Of a stretch of DNA of 64,000 nucleotides, positions 55,015 through 63,686 are shown in pieces. How positions within the stretch are numbered: position 1 is the stretch's first letter; every line of letters starts with the position of its first letter. The stretch covers positions 434,001 through 498,000 of the forward strand of contig NZ_RBZQ01000001.1 of the NCBI RefSeq assembly GCF_003640395.1, given 5' to 3'. The position numbers were made by a program, and so were the translations under genes. The notes below the pieces were generated by a model. That model searched no databases. It was given only the letters and a program-made list of their open reading frames with translations, and was not told the origin of the DNA. Source of the stretch: Stutzerimonas urumqiensis (GTDB taxonomy: Bacteria > Pseudomonadota > Gammaproteobacteria > Pseudomonadales > Pseudomonadaceae).

Positions 55015-55563
55015 ATGACCCAGACCGAGAAGCAGAAGATGCTGGCCGGCGAGCTCTACCACGCCGGCGATCCCGAAATTCAGGCCGACCAGCTGGCGGC
55101 CAAGCAGTGGATGACCCGCTACAACGCCGCGCTGGCGCTGCCAGCCGGGGAACGACGGGCGCTGCTGGCCGAGCGGCTCGGCTCGGTCGGTGCGGACGCG
55201 GTGATCCGGCCGCCGTTCCATTGCGACTACGGCTACAACATCCACCTCGGCGACGGGGTGTTCCTCAACTTCAACTGCGTGATTCTCGACGTGGTCGAGG
55301 TGCGCATCGGTGCCGGCACCCAGATCGGCCCGGCGGTGCAGATCTACACGGCCGACCATCCGCGCGACGCCGAAACGCGGCGGACCGGGGTCGAGTTCGG
55401 CCGGCCGGTGGTCATTGGCGAGCATGTCTGGATCGGCGGCGGGGCGATCATCCTGCCGGGCGTCACCATCGGCGACAACGCCGTGATCGGCGCCGGGGCG
55501 GTGGTCACGCGCGACGTGCCGGCCGGCGCCACGGCGCTGGGCAATCCGGCGCGGGTGCGTTAG
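55015..55563 (+). CDS. Sugar O-acetyltransferase (maltose acetyltransferase type)
   Basis: A 182-residue left-handed beta-helix acetyltransferase. N-terminal Mac domain (EKQKMLAGELYHAGDPEI) and hexapeptide repeats with the active His in TADHP; IGGGAIILPGVTIGDNAVIG and RDVPAGATALGNPARV close the helix. It transfers acetyl from acetyl-CoA to sugars such as maltose or glucose. GGAG precedes ATG 55015. Confidence 0.92.
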   Translation: MTQTEKQKMLAGELYHAGDPEIQADQLAAKQWMTRYNAALALPAGERRALLAERLGSVGADAVIRPPFHCDYGYNIHLGDGVFLNFNCVILDVVEVRIGAGTQIGPAVQIYTADHPRDAETRRTGVEFGRPVVIGEHVWIGGGAIILPGVTIGDNAVIGAGAVVTRDVPAGATALGNPARVR

Positions 55564-55629
55564 CGCGTCCGTCCGATCGGTGTGCCATGCGTCTTCTGGT
55601 CTCAGCTATTTGCCGGCGCCTGCTGTCGA

Positions 55630-55663
55630 GACCTTTGTCAGCGCCAATCCTCTGGTGGTGACG
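55630..55663 (+). promoter_or_regulatory. Conserved block before the first EF-hand gene
   Basis: This block (from GACCTTTGTCAGCGCC to CTGGTGGTGACG) is nearly identical to 57003-57035 before the paralogous EF-hand gene, differing by one substitution and one inserted base. It holds an imperfect inverted repeat GTCAGCGCCA/TGGTGGTGAC. It lies about 30 bases before a conserved AGAGGAGA ribosome site. Confidence 0.65.
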
Positions 55664-55692
55664 AACCTTTCGACAGACAGAGGAGAAAGCAG

Positions 55693-56013
55693 ATGAAAGC
55701 GACATGGCAAACCGCAGTGTGCTCGTTGGTCCTTGCCGGTGCCTTTGCAGCCCCGGCGATGGCGAGTGACTTCGACGCCTGGGACACCGACAAGTCGGGC
55801 GGACTGAGCTACCAGGAATGGGATGCCGGCTTCGATGAAGAGAGCCTGGTGAAGAAGTGGGACGACAACGGCGACAACTTCATCTCCGACAAGGAGTTTG
55901 GCGAGAACATCTACCGCGCGTACGACGCCGACGAGAGCGGCGACTGGAAGGACGACGAGTACCGCACCTTCGAGCGGGACTCGTTGCAGGCCAACGGCCT
56001 GTACCGCACCTGA
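55693..56013 (+). CDS. Exported EF-hand protein 1
   Basis: A 106-residue protein with a signal peptide (LVLAGAFAAPAMA, cut about residue 24). Three EF-hand-like calcium loops follow: DTDKSGGLSYQE, DDNGDNFISDKE and DADESGDWKDDE. The mature protein is very acidic. It probably binds calcium in the periplasm. A close paralog lies at 57067. A terminator follows, with a convergent OB-fold-like gene beyond. AGAGGAGA precedes ATG 55693. Confidence 0.9.
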   Translation: MKATWQTAVCSLVLAGAFAAPAMASDFDAWDTDKSGGLSYQEWDAGFDEESLVKKWDDNGDNFISDKEFGENIYRAYDADESGDWKDDEYRTFERDSLQANGLYRT

Positions 56014-56029
56014 GCGGGCCGATGGAACG

Positions 56030-56056
56030 AAAAGACCGCCTGCGAGGCGGTCTTTT
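56030..56056. terminator. Bidirectional terminator between EF-hand gene 1 and OB-fold-like gene 1
   Basis: Stem AAAAGACCGCC/GGCGGTCTTTT with loop TGCGA; A and T runs on both sides allow it to act on both convergent genes. Confidence 0.9.
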
Positions 56057-56079
56057 CGTTTGACGACGCTGGCGCCCGA

Positions 56080-56739
56080 TCAGCTGGCGGCCTCGTCGTC
56101 CTGCGGCGTGAGCGAGGTCATCAGTTCGGCATTGAATTCGCGGTTGCCGAAGAAGGCGCGATCCATCTGGCCGGTCACGCGGATGGTGTCGCCGACCTCG
56201 ATGCGCTGGTAGCCGTCGGCATCGAAGGGGTTGTAGCCCAGCGTCAGGGTATTGATGGTGAGCGTGCCATCGCCGGTGTCGAGGATGATCTCGCGGTCCT
56301 TGATGTCCTGCACCGTGCCCTGCAGGGTCGCCTGCGAGGTCGGCAGGAAGGTCGCGGTGCGCCAAGGCGTTTCTTCGTCAGCGGCGCTGGCGAAGAAGAA
56401 GCTGTTCAGGCCTTTGACGTAAACGGCGTTGGCTTCGATGGAGGTCAGCTCGTAGAGATCGTCGTCGACATCGCCGTAGACGGTCACCTGGTCGCCTTGC
56501 AGCAGCTTGCGACCCTCGGCGTACCAGTCCCAGTCGTCCATCTCGACGATCACATGGCCATCGCCGTAATCGAGCACGAAGGATTCCGGGCCGGCGGATT
56601 CGACGGTGCCGCCGATGCCGACCCAGGTGCTGTCGTGCAGGCTGTAGGGGTTGGGCGTGGTGTCCGCCGCCAGCGCGGGTTGGGCGATCAGCGGGGCGGT
56701 GGTGGCCAGGGCCAGCAGGGTCTTCTTCATTGGTGTCAT
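56080..56739 (-). CDS. Exported OB-fold-like protein 1 (two repeats)
   Basis: A 219-residue exported protein. Signal peptide (LLALATTAPLIAQPALA). Two similar beta-rich repeats: the first with WVGIGGTVESAG, FVLDYGDG and VEMDDWDWY; the second with LQGTVQDIKDREIILDTG and IEVGDTIRVTGQMD. This pattern (GTV.....F.LD.GDG.I..., GD.V.V.G) resembles the bacterial OB-fold stress proteins (YgiW/YdeI type), though I cannot confirm the family. Start 56739 (MTPMKKTL) has GAGGA upstream. A paralog lies at 59134-59817. It is convergent with EF-hand gene 1 and divergent from EF-hand gene 2. Confidence 0.8.
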   Translation of the reverse strand: MTPMKKTLLALATTAPLIAQPALAADTTPNPYSLHDSTWVGIGGTVESAGPESFVLDYGDGHVIVEMDDWDWYAEGRKLLQGDQVTVYGDVDDDLYELTSIEANAVYVKGLNSFFFASAADEETPWRTATFLPTSQATLQGTVQDIKDREIILDTGDGTLTINTLTLGYNPFDADGYQRIEVGDTIRVTGQMDRAFFGNREFNAELMTSLTPQDDEAAS

Positions 56740-56845
56740 GGGGTCGTCCTCTCGATGGTGGTTGCGATCGACGGCGAACCGGGGTTCGACGCCCGTGAAC
56801 GGCAACTGCCCTGTATCGGAGCCTGTTCGGCAGGTGCCTTACTCG

Positions 56846-56873
56846 GTAGAAGCCCTGGGCGCCCGAAACGTTC
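56846..56873 (-). promoter_or_regulatory. ECF-sigma-like promoter of OB-fold-like gene 1
   Basis: On the minus strand: GAACGT, a 16-base spacer, then TTCTAC, about 106 bases before the ATG. The paralogous gene has the same hexamers, spacer and distance (59923-59950), while the spacer sequences differ. GAAC with a 16-base spacer is typical of RpoE/AlgU-type ECF promoters. Confidence 0.55.
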
Positions 56874-57002
56874 AGGAAAATCGACCCTTCGGTTATTCCT
56901 TTTTTGAATCAATGGTTTACGTTTTGTTTCCGGGTGCCGCTCATCCCGCCTGAGCGACCATTGGTCCATCCTGCGAAACCCTTGGCGGCCGCCTGACTTC
57001 TA

Positions 57003-57035
57003 GACCTATGTCAGCGCCATCCTCTGGTGGTGACG
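57003..57035 (+). promoter_or_regulatory. Conserved block before the second EF-hand gene
   Basis: Counterpart of 55630-55663 (see there). The spacing to AGAGGAGA and the ATG is also conserved. Confidence 0.65.
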
Positions 57036-57066
57036 TAAAACCGATCAACGTACAGAGGAGAAGCAC

Positions 57067-57396
57067 ATGAAAACCAAACTGCAAACCGTACTGGGTGGTA
57101 TCGCACTGGCTTCGACCGTGGCCATCGCCGCACCGGCCTTCGCCGATGACGATCTGTTCCACGATTGGGACGCGGATTCTTCCGGGGTTCTTGACTACAG
57201 CGAGTGGGACGCCGGCTTCGATGATGAAAACCTGATGACGTCCTGGGACGAGGACGGCGATGGCATGGTTTCGGACGACGAGTACAGCCAGGGGTTGTAC
57301 GAGAGCTATGACGTCGACAACAGTGGCGACTGGAACGACGAAGAGTACGAGCTGTTCGAGGACGACATCGGTGATGGCGGCATCTTCGATGTCTGA
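57067..57396 (+). CDS. Exported EF-hand protein 2
   Basis: A 109-residue paralog of the protein at 55693. Signal peptide (ALASTVAIAAPAFA), then acidic EF-hand loops DADSSGVLDYSE, DEDGDGMVSDDE and DVDNSGDWNDEE. The shared DWDAxxSGxLxYxEWDAGFD context and the shared 5' region show recent duplication. Even more acidic than protein 1. A terminator follows, with dctA convergent. Likely calcium-binding in the periplasm. Confidence 0.9.
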   Translation: MKTKLQTVLGGIALASTVAIAAPAFADDDLFHDWDADSSGVLDYSEWDAGFDDENLMTSWDEDGDGMVSDDEYSQGLYESYDVDNSGDWNDEEYELFEDDIGDGGIFDV

Positions 57397-57422
57397 CCGT
57401 TAGCGACACGGTAGCCCGAACG

Positions 57423-57452
57423 AAAAGGCCGCCCTCGATGGGCGGCCTTTTT
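57423..57452. terminator. Bidirectional terminator between EF-hand gene 2 and dctA
   Basis: Stem AAAGGCCGCCC/GGGCGGCCTTT, loop TCGAT, with T tracts on both strands. Confidence 0.9.
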
Positions 57453-57471
57453 CATTCGATCGGAGCCGGCG

Positions 57472-58803
57472 TCAGGCGGTTTCCCGCGCCTCGGCCAGTT
57501 CAGTCGCTTCCGGCCCCTTGTTCAGCTCCTCGTGCAGCACGCTTTCATCGAGCTGGTCGCACCACTTGGCGACGACGATGGACGCCACGCCGTTGCCGAT
57601 GAGGTTGGTCAGCGCACGGGCTTCGGACATGAAGCGGTCGATGCCGAGGATCAGCGCAAGCCCGGCGACCGGCAGCTCGCCGACCGCCGACAGGGTGGCC
57701 GCCAGGACGATGAAGCCACTGCCGGTCACGCCCGCAGCGCCCTTGGAGGTGACCAGCAGCACCAGCAGCAGGGTGATCTGCTGCATCAGCGTCATGGGCG
57801 TGTCGGTGGCCTGGGCGATGAAGACGGCGGCCATCGTCAGGTAGATCGAGGTGCCGTCGAGGTTGAACGAGTAGCCGGTCGGAATCACCAGGCCGACCAC
57901 CGACTTCTGCGCGCCGAGCTTCTCCATCTTCGTCAGCATGCGCGGCAGGGCCGACTCCGAAGAAGAGGTGCCGAGCACGATCAGCAGTTCCTCGCGGATG
58001 TAGCGGATGAACTTGACGACGCTGAAGCCGTGCGCCCGCGCGATGCCGCCCAGCACGACCAGCACGAACAGCACGCAGGTGACGTAGAAGCACAGCATCA
58101 GCTGGCCGAGCTGCACCAGCGAACCGACACCGTACTTGCCAATGGTGAAGGCCATCGCACCGAAGGCGCCGATCGGGGCGACCTTCATGATCACGTTGAT
58201 GATGTTGAAGAAGATGTGCGAGGTCTGCTCGATGAACTGGAACATCGGCCGGCCGCGCTCGCCCAGGCGGTGCAGGGCGTAGCCGAACAGCACGGAGAAG
58301 AACAGCACCTGGAGGATTTCGCCCTGCGCGAAGGCCCCGACCACCGTGGCCGGGATGATGTTCATCAGGAACTCGATGGTGCTCTGCTTCTCGCCGGCCG
58401 AGGCGTAGGCGGCGATGCTGCTGGCATCGAGGCTCGCCGGGTCGACGTGCATGCCGGCGCCGGGCTGCACCAGGTTGACGATCACCAGGCCGATGATCAG
58501 CGCGATCGACGAGACGATCTCGAAGTACAGCAGCGCGTAGCCGCCGGTCTTGCCCACGGCCTTCATGCTCTGCATGCCGGCGATGCCGGTGACCACGGTG
58601 CAGAAGATGATGGGCGCGATGGCCATCTTGATCAGCTTGACGAAGGCATCGCCGAGCGGTTTGAGCGAGGCGCCGACGTCCGGGTAGAAGTGGCCGATCA
58701 GCACGCCGATGGCGATCGCCAGCAGCACCTGGAAATACAGCGTCCGATAGAAGGGTGGCTTGGCAACGGTCGAGAGTTCGAGCGTCTGTGCGGAGGGCAT
58801 CAT
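57472..58803 (-). CDS. dctA: C4-dicarboxylate transporter DctA
   Basis: A 443-residue symporter of the dicarboxylate/amino acid:cation (DAACS) family, taking up succinate, fumarate and malate with protons. Key segments: [13 protein letters not shown] (the serine-rich hairpin), [15 protein letters not shown] and the last part with [14 protein letters not shown] lies nine bases before the first of two adjacent ATGs. The gene sits between the two parts of the duplicated EF-hand/OB-fold set. No DctB/DctD pair or obvious RpoN site seen nearby. Confidence 0.95.
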   Translation of the reverse strand: MMPSAQTLELSTVAKPPFYRTLYFQVLLAIAIGVLIGHFYPDVGASLKPLGDAFVKLIKMAIAPIIFCTVVTGIAGMQSMKAVGKTGGYALLYFEIVSSIALIIGLVIVNLVQPGAGMHVDPASLDASSIAAYASAGEKQSTIEFLMNIIPATVVGAFAQGEILQVLFFSVLFGYALHRLGERGRPMFQFIEQTSHIFFNIINVIMKVAPIGAFGAMAFTIGKYGVGSLVQLGQLMLCFYVTCVLFVLVVLGGIARAHGFSVVKFIRYIREELLIVLGTSSSESALPRMLTKMEKLGAQKSVVGLVIPTGYSFNLDGTSIYLTMAAVFIAQATDTPMTLMQQITLLLVLLVTSKGAAGVTGSGFIVLAATLSAVGELPVAGLALILGIDRFMSEARALTNLIGNGVASIVVAKWCDQLDESVLHEELNKGPEATELAEARETA

Positions 58804-59133
58804 CTAATTGTTCTCCTGGCCCGCGAACGCGGGTTGGCCTGTGACACATGCAGCCGGCGCGTTGGACGCGGCTGCACACCTGTTAGCAGGCGGTGGAAGA
58901 GCAAGCGACATGCCATGCCGGGGCGAAACGGCGCGCAGGCCCCGCAGGGCGCGGGCTGCCGGGCGGCTGATCGGGCGGTCTTGGCACCGAAGGCTGGCGG
59001 GGATACGCCAGATGGGGTTGGCGAGGCGATGGGGCGCGGGCGGAAATCCGCCTCGCAGACGCGGGCAAAAAGAAGCCCGGGACCTGCCCGGGCGTCGGCC
59101 ACGCTGGCCGAGTGGGGACTACGTGAAAGGCGC
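58804..59133. other. dctA upstream region
   Basis: 330 bases. The only element seen is the terminator of the OB-fold-like gene 2 (59067-59093). The dctA promoter should lie at 58820-59000, but I found no convincing GG-N10-GC RpoN site. Confidence 0.45.
59067..59093 (-). terminator. Terminator of OB-fold-like gene 2
   Basis: Stem GCCCGGG/CCCGGGC with a five-base loop; on the minus strand it is followed by TTCTTTTT. Confidence 0.85.
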
Positions 59134-59817
59134 TCAGCCGGCCTGTTCGTTCGTGTCTTCGGACAGGGTGGTGATCGCTTGGGCCTTGAATTCGCGGCCG
59201 CCGAAGAAGTCCGGGTCCATCGCGCCGACCGCGCTGATGCGGTCGCCGACTTCGATCTGCTGGTAGCCCTCGTCGTCGAGCGGGTTGTAGCTCAGCGTCT
59301 CGGTGTCGACGGTGAGGGTGCCGTCACCGGTGTCGAGCTTCAGGTCGCGGCCATCGATCGACGCGACGGTGCCCTGCACGAGTGATTGTGCGGTGGGCAG
59401 GTAGACCAGCGTGCTGTGCCAGGGCTCCTCTTCGTCGGCCGGGCTGGCGAAGAAGTAGCTGTTCAGGCTTTCGACGTAGACGGCGCCGGCTTCGATCTTG
59501 GTCAGCTCGAATAGGCTGTCGTCGATGTTGCCGAAGACCGTGACCTGGTCACCGGACAGCAGCTTGCTGCCTTCGGGGTACCAGTCCCAGTCGTCCATTT
59601 CCACGACGATGGAGCCGTCGCCGTAATCCAGCACGAAGGACTCGGTCCCGGCCGACTCGACGGTGCCGCTGATGCCGACCCAGTTGCCGTCGGGTTGGCT
59701 GTAGGGCTTGGGTTCCTGCTGTGCCTGTTGGTTCTCCTGCTTGGCGTCGGCGGCCAGCGCCGGCGCGGCGACGAACGAGGCGAGGGCGGTGATGAAGGTG
59801 TTCTTGAACGTGCTCAT
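59134..59817 (-). CDS. Exported OB-fold-like protein 2 (two repeats)
   Basis: A 227-residue paralog of the protein at 56080. Signal peptide (TALASFVAAPALA), a Gln-rich linker after it (KQENQQAQQEPK) that is absent in protein 1, then the same two repeats: WVGISGTVESAG, VEMDDWDWY, and VQGTVASIDGRDLKLDTG, IEVGDRISAVGAMD. The two proteins share long identical stretches, so they are close duplicates. It has its own ECF-like promoter and terminator. Function unknown; periplasmic. Confidence 0.8.
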   Translation of the reverse strand: MSTFKNTFITALASFVAAPALAADAKQENQQAQQEPKPYSQPDGNWVGISGTVESAGTESFVLDYGDGSIVVEMDDWDWYPEGSKLLSGDQVTVFGNIDDSLFELTKIEAGAVYVESLNSYFFASPADEEEPWHSTLVYLPTAQSLVQGTVASIDGRDLKLDTGDGTLTVDTETLSYNPLDDEGYQQIEVGDRISAVGAMDPDFFGGREFKAQAITTLSEDTNEQAG

Positions 59818-60150
59818 GGGTCATTCCTCTGTTGCTGTGCGACAAGAAGCGCGACCGGCTGGCGGTCGCCCCAGGCAGCTCACCCACTTGGCGCGATGTT
59901 CTGCGCGCAGATGGCCTGTTCAGTAGAAGCCTCATCGCCGGCCAACGTTCTGCCATTCGGGGCGCTGTTTCGACCGTCCATGCCGGCAAGCCAGCGCCGG
60001 GTGCGGCAGCTCGTCGCGCCTACGTCCCCCTGCGCCCCCGCACTACGCCTGCCCCGTACGCCTCGACAAAGAAGGGGGCGGAGGATGTTTCGGCCCGGGG
60101 CGCTCCCTAGAGTGGCGCCGTGTTTTCCCCTCACTTCAAGGGTTCGCGGT
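59818..60150. other. Divergent region between OB-fold-like gene 2 and GH13 glucosidase gene
   Basis: 333 bases without a gene. It holds the ECF-like promoter at 59923-59950; the remainder shows no clear element. Confidence 0.5.
59923..59950 (-). promoter_or_regulatory. ECF-sigma-like promoter of OB-fold-like gene 2
   Basis: GAACGT-N16-TTCTAC on the minus strand, about 106 bases before the ATG; identical layout to 56846-56873. Confidence 0.55.
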
Positions 60151-61794
60151 ATGACCGAGCATCTTCAAAACTGGTGGCGTGGCGGCGTGATCTATCAGGT
60201 CTACCCCCGCAGCTTCTTCGACAGCAATGGCGATGGCGTCGGTGATCTGGCGGGCGTGCTGCACAAGCTGGACTACATCGCCAGCCTCAAGGTCGACGCG
60301 ATCTGGCTGTCGCCGTTCTTCACCTCGCCGATGAAGGATTTCGGCTACGACGTGGCCGATTACCGCGATGTCGATCCGCTGTTCGGCACGCTGGACGACT
60401 TCGACCGCCTGATCGCCGCGGCCCACGAGCGGGGCCTGAAGATCCTGATCGACCAGGTGCTCAACCATTCCTCCGACCAGCACGCCTGGTTCAAGGAAAG
60501 CCGCTCGAGCCGCGACAACCCCAAGGCCGACTGGTACGTGTGGGCCGATGCCAAGCCGGACGGCACCGTGCCGAACAACTGGCTGTCAGTGTTCGGCGGG
60601 TCCGCCTGGACCTGGGACAGCCGCCGCAAGCAGTACTACCTGCACAACTTCCTTTCCAGCCAGCCCGACCTGAACTTCCATTGCGAAGCGGTGCAGCAGC
60701 AGGTGCTGGATGACATGGAGTTCTGGCTCCAGCGGGGCGTGGACGGCTTCCGCCTCGACGCGGCGAATTTCTACTTCCACGACAAGCAGCTGCGCGACAA
60801 CCCGCCGAACATGCAGGTGCGCGAAGGCAGCATCGGCGTGCGCGTCGACAATCCCTACGCCTATCAGTGCCACGTCTACGACAAGACGCAGCCGGAGAAC
60901 ATCGGCTTCCTGCGTCGCCTGCGGGCGCTGCTGGAGCGCTATCCGGGCAGCGCGACGGTCGCAGAGATCGGCTGCGACGATTCGCTCAAGACGATGGCCG
61001 CCTACACCTCCGGCGGCGACACGCTGCACATGGCGTACTCCTTCGACCTGCTGACCGAGCAGTGCAGCCCGGCCTACATCCGTCATACGGTCGAAAGCAT
61101 CGAGCGGGAACTGGCCGATGGCTGGTCGTGCTGGTCGATGGGCAACCACGACGTGGTGCGCGTGATGAGCCGCTGGGCGCTCGATGGCCGGCCCGATCCG
61201 GCGCGCGGTCGCATGCTGATGGCGCTGCTGCTGTCGTTGCGCGGCAGCGTCTGCCTGTATCAGGGCGAGGAGCTGGGGCTGACCGAGGCCGAGCTGCGCT
61301 ACGAGGACCTGGTCGATCCGTACGGCATCAACTTCTGGCCCGAATTCAAGGGGCGCGACGGGTGCCGCACGCCGATGCCCTGGGTCAGCGAGGCCACCCA
61401 CGCCGGCTTCACCGGTAGCCAGCCGTGGTTGCCGGTGGACGACTCGCACCGGTCGCTGTCGGTCGCCGCGCAGGAAGTCGACCCGGATTCGATGCTCAAC
61501 ACCTACCGCCGCTTCATCGACTGGCGCGGCCGCCAGCCGCTGCTGATCGAAGGCGACATCCGCATGCTCTACGACGACGAAGCGCTGCTGGTGTTCGAGC
61601 GCCGGCTCGGCGATCAGGCCTGGCTGTGCATGTTCAACATGAGCAGCGCCGAGCGCCGCTACAGCCTGCCGGTCGCGGTCGAGCCGCTGACCGGCGTGCC
61701 GGGCAGCCTGGCCGAGATCAGCGCCGAGGGCGTTCGCCTGCCGGCGCACGGCTTCGGCTACGCACGGATCGTCGGCCAGGCCAGCGGGTCTTAA
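60151..61794 (+). CDS. GH13 alpha-glucosidase (oligo-1,6-glucosidase/maltase type)
   Basis: A 547-residue GH13 enzyme. Conserved regions: [13 protein letters not shown] (region I), GFRLDAANF with the Asp nucleophile (region II), AEIGCDD with the Glu acid/base (region III) and MGNHDVVR with the stabilising Asp (region IV). [17 protein letters not shown] binds calcium in related enzymes. It hydrolyses maltose or isomaltose-type sugars in the cytoplasm, as no signal peptide is present. The ABC ATPase gene follows 145 bases on. Confidence 0.93.
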   Translation: MTEHLQNWWRGGVIYQVYPRSFFDSNGDGVGDLAGVLHKLDYIASLKVDAIWLSPFFTSPMKDFGYDVADYRDVDPLFGTLDDFDRLIAAAHERGLKILIDQVLNHSSDQHAWFKESRSSRDNPKADWYVWADAKPDGTVPNNWLSVFGGSAWTWDSRRKQYYLHNFLSSQPDLNFHCEAVQQQVLDDMEFWLQRGVDGFRLDAANFYFHDKQLRDNPPNMQVREGSIGVRVDNPYAYQCHVYDKTQPENIGFLRRLRALLERYPGSATVAEIGCDDSLKTMAAYTSGGDTLHMAYSFDLLTEQCSPAYIRHTVESIERELADGWSCWSMGNHDVVRVMSRWALDGRPDPARGRMLMALLLSLRGSVCLYQGEELGLTEAELRYEDLVDPYGINFWPEFKGRDGCRTPMPWVSEATHAGFTGSQPWLPVDDSHRSLSVAAQEVDPDSMLNTYRRFIDWRGRQPLLIEGDIRMLYDDEALLVFERRLGDQAWLCMFNMSSAERRYSLPVAVEPLTGVPGSLAEISAEGVRLPAHGFGYARIVGQASGS

Positions 61795-61939
61795 CGCCAG
61801 CGCCTGCGGTGGAACCGGCAGGCCAGGCGGCCTATCCTGGCTTGCCCCGGCCTGCCGGTCCGAGGCATCGAGTCATGCGGGCCGTGCCCGCCAGTCAAGG
61901 AACATCGAGGCGCGTGGCAACGCCTCGGGGAGAACAACA

Positions 61940-63055
61940 ATGGCCAGCGTCACCCTGCGCGACATCTGCAAGAGTTATGACGGCACGCCGATCACGCGGC
62001 ACATCGACCTGGATATCGAAGACGGCGAGTTCGTCGTCTTCGTCGGCCCCTCCGGCTGCGGCAAGTCGACCCTGTTGCGGCTGATCGCCGGGCTCGAAGA
62101 CATCACCTCCGGCGACCTGCTGATCGACGGCCAGCGGGTCAACGACTGCCCGCCGAAGGAGCGGTCGGTGGGCATGGTGTTCCAGTCCTATGCGCTCTAT
62201 CCGCACATGAGCGTGGCCGAGAACATGGGCTTCGGCCTGAAGCTCGCCGGCGTCGACAAGCGCGAGATCAAGCGGCGTGTCGACGACGCGGCGGCGATCC
62301 TGCAGCTCGACAAGCTGCTCGAGCGCAAGCCCAAGGACCTCTCCGGCGGGCAACGCCAGCGCGTGGCGATCGGCCGCACCATGGTGCGCGAGCCCAAGGT
62401 CTTCCTGTTCGACGAGCCGCTGTCGAACCTCGATGCCTTCCTGCGGGTGCAGATGCGCATCGAGATTTCCCGCCTGCACCAGCGGCTCAAGTCGACGATG
62501 ATCTACGTCACCCACGATCAGGTGGAGGCCATGACCCTGGCCGACAAGATCGTCGTGCTCAATGCCGGCGAGATCGCGCAGGTCGGGCAACCGCTGCACC
62601 TGTATCACTATCCGGCCAACCAGTTCGTCGCGGGGTTCATCGGCTCGCCGCAGATGAACTTCCTCTCGGTCCGCGCCGTGCGCGCGAGCGCCGAGTCGGT
62701 GGTCATCGAGCTGCCGAGCGGCTCGCAGCTGGAAGTGCCGGTCGACGGCACGCTGGTCAATGCCGGCGACACGCTGACGCTGGGTGTTCGCCCCGAGCAC
62801 TTCGTCGACCCCGACGAGGCCGACTTCACCTTCCACGGCGAGATCGCCGTGGCCGAACGCCTGGGCGACCACAACCTGCTTTACCTCACCATCGAGGGCG
62901 TGCCGGACATGATCACGCTCAGCAGCGACGGCAACCGCCGCGTCGCCGAGGGCGAGACCTACCGGGCCGGGCTTCTGGCCAACAAGTGCCACCTGTTCCG
63001 CGCCGACGGCGCGGCCTGCCCCCGTCATTACCGCGAGCCGGCGATCTACGGCTAG
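61940..63055 (+). CDS. Sugar ABC transporter ATPase, MalK/UgpC type
   Basis: A 371-residue CUT1-type ATPase. Walker [10 protein letters not shown] (about 36-44), Q-loop [10 protein letters not shown], signature LSGGQRQR, Walker [12 protein letters not shown], switch THDQVEAM, and the regulatory C-terminal domain (LGVRPEHF). It energises uptake of sugars such as maltose, trehalose or glycerol phosphate. No binding protein or permease genes lie next to it here, so it must serve a transporter encoded elsewhere, possibly one that feeds the glucosidase just upstream. Confidence 0.93.
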   Translation: MASVTLRDICKSYDGTPITRHIDLDIEDGEFVVFVGPSGCGKSTLLRLIAGLEDITSGDLLIDGQRVNDCPPKERSVGMVFQSYALYPHMSVAENMGFGLKLAGVDKREIKRRVDDAAAILQLDKLLERKPKDLSGGQRQRVAIGRTMVREPKVFLFDEPLSNLDAFLRVQMRIEISRLHQRLKSTMIYVTHDQVEAMTLADKIVVLNAGEIAQVGQPLHLYHYPANQFVAGFIGSPQMNFLSVRAVRASAESVVIELPSGSQLEVPVDGTLVNAGDTLTLGVRPEHFVDPDEADFTFHGEIAVAERLGDHNLLYLTIEGVPDMITLSSDGNRRVAEGETYRAGLLANKCHLFRADGAACPRHYREPAIYG

Positions 63056-63195
63056 CACCGGGTTTCCCGCCGCGACCGCGGTCATCGTCAGAGCCGGCGT
63101 AGGGGCTGGGTTCAGGGCGGTGATCGCGGTCGTGGCGGGATCTTTATGGCGCCTTGTTCATTCCCGCTCCGCTCCGCTGCCTGCCATGGTGACGC

Positions 63196-63266
63196 GTAGG
63201 GTGGGCTTCAGCCCACCGGGTTTCGTCGCCCCGGCTGGAAATGGTGGGCTGAAGCCCCACCCTCCC
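63196..63266. repeat. Paired GTAGGG/CCCACC palindromes
   Basis: GTAGGGTGGGCTTCAGCCCA at 63196 and the inverted GGTGGGCTGAAGCCCCACC near 63244-63262, forming a larger inverted pair. Confidence 0.8.
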
Positions 63267-63320
63267 GATTACATTTATGAGCGCTTCACAAGGGTCGGAC
63301 TGTCGGTGGCTACCAACCGA

Positions 63321-63414
63321 TCGCCAGCAAGCTGGCTCTTGCAGGCGACGGAGCGCGCTTCAGACGATGCGCCGAGCCACGAGGCTTTTTTGTAGGAGCC
63401 AGCTTGCTGGCGAA
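63321..63414. repeat. Inverted REP pair
   Basis: TCGCCAGCAAGCTGGCTCTT (from 63321) and GTAGGAGCCAGCTTGCTGGC (from 63392): the same REP as at 28953 and 29175, in inverted arrangement. Confidence 0.85.
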
Positions 63415-63535
63415 GCTTTTCAAGGCCACCGACCTCCGCCCGCAGGGTGCGTTCGCGAAGCCATGCACCGGTGTTTTCGCCGTGGGTCCGGGCTTCTTGC
63501 AAGGCCTCGAGCCCATCGAAGCGTTGCATGCCCCT

Positions 63536-63571
63536 GGCGGATTGTTCGCTGCGCTCCTGAATCCGCCCTAC
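63536..63571. repeat. Dispersed palindrome (GGCGGATT...CCGCCCTACG)
   Basis: Nearly identical to 559-594, with GGCGGATT pairing with AATCCGCC. Confidence 0.8.
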
Positions 63572-63686
63572 GTCGGGCAGCCGCCTGCACTGTGGACCCC
63601 TTCGGTTTCGAGCGGGCAAACAACCCTGGGCTGCACTACAGTTATCCGCCTGGTCATTTCTTCGGCTGCTGGATAGGGAGGCTGTC

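Larger units (their letters stand above)
56740..57066. other. Divergent control region of OB-fold-like gene 1 and EF-hand gene 2
   Basis: 327 bases, no gene. It contains the ECF-like promoter for the minus gene (56846-56873) and the conserved EF-hand block (57003-57035). Confidence 0.6.
63056..63686. other. Repeat-rich gap before the LysE gene
   Basis: 631 bases with no convincing gene; it contains the repeats at 63196-63266, 63321-63414 and 63536-63571. The other parts show nothing. Confidence 0.7.
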
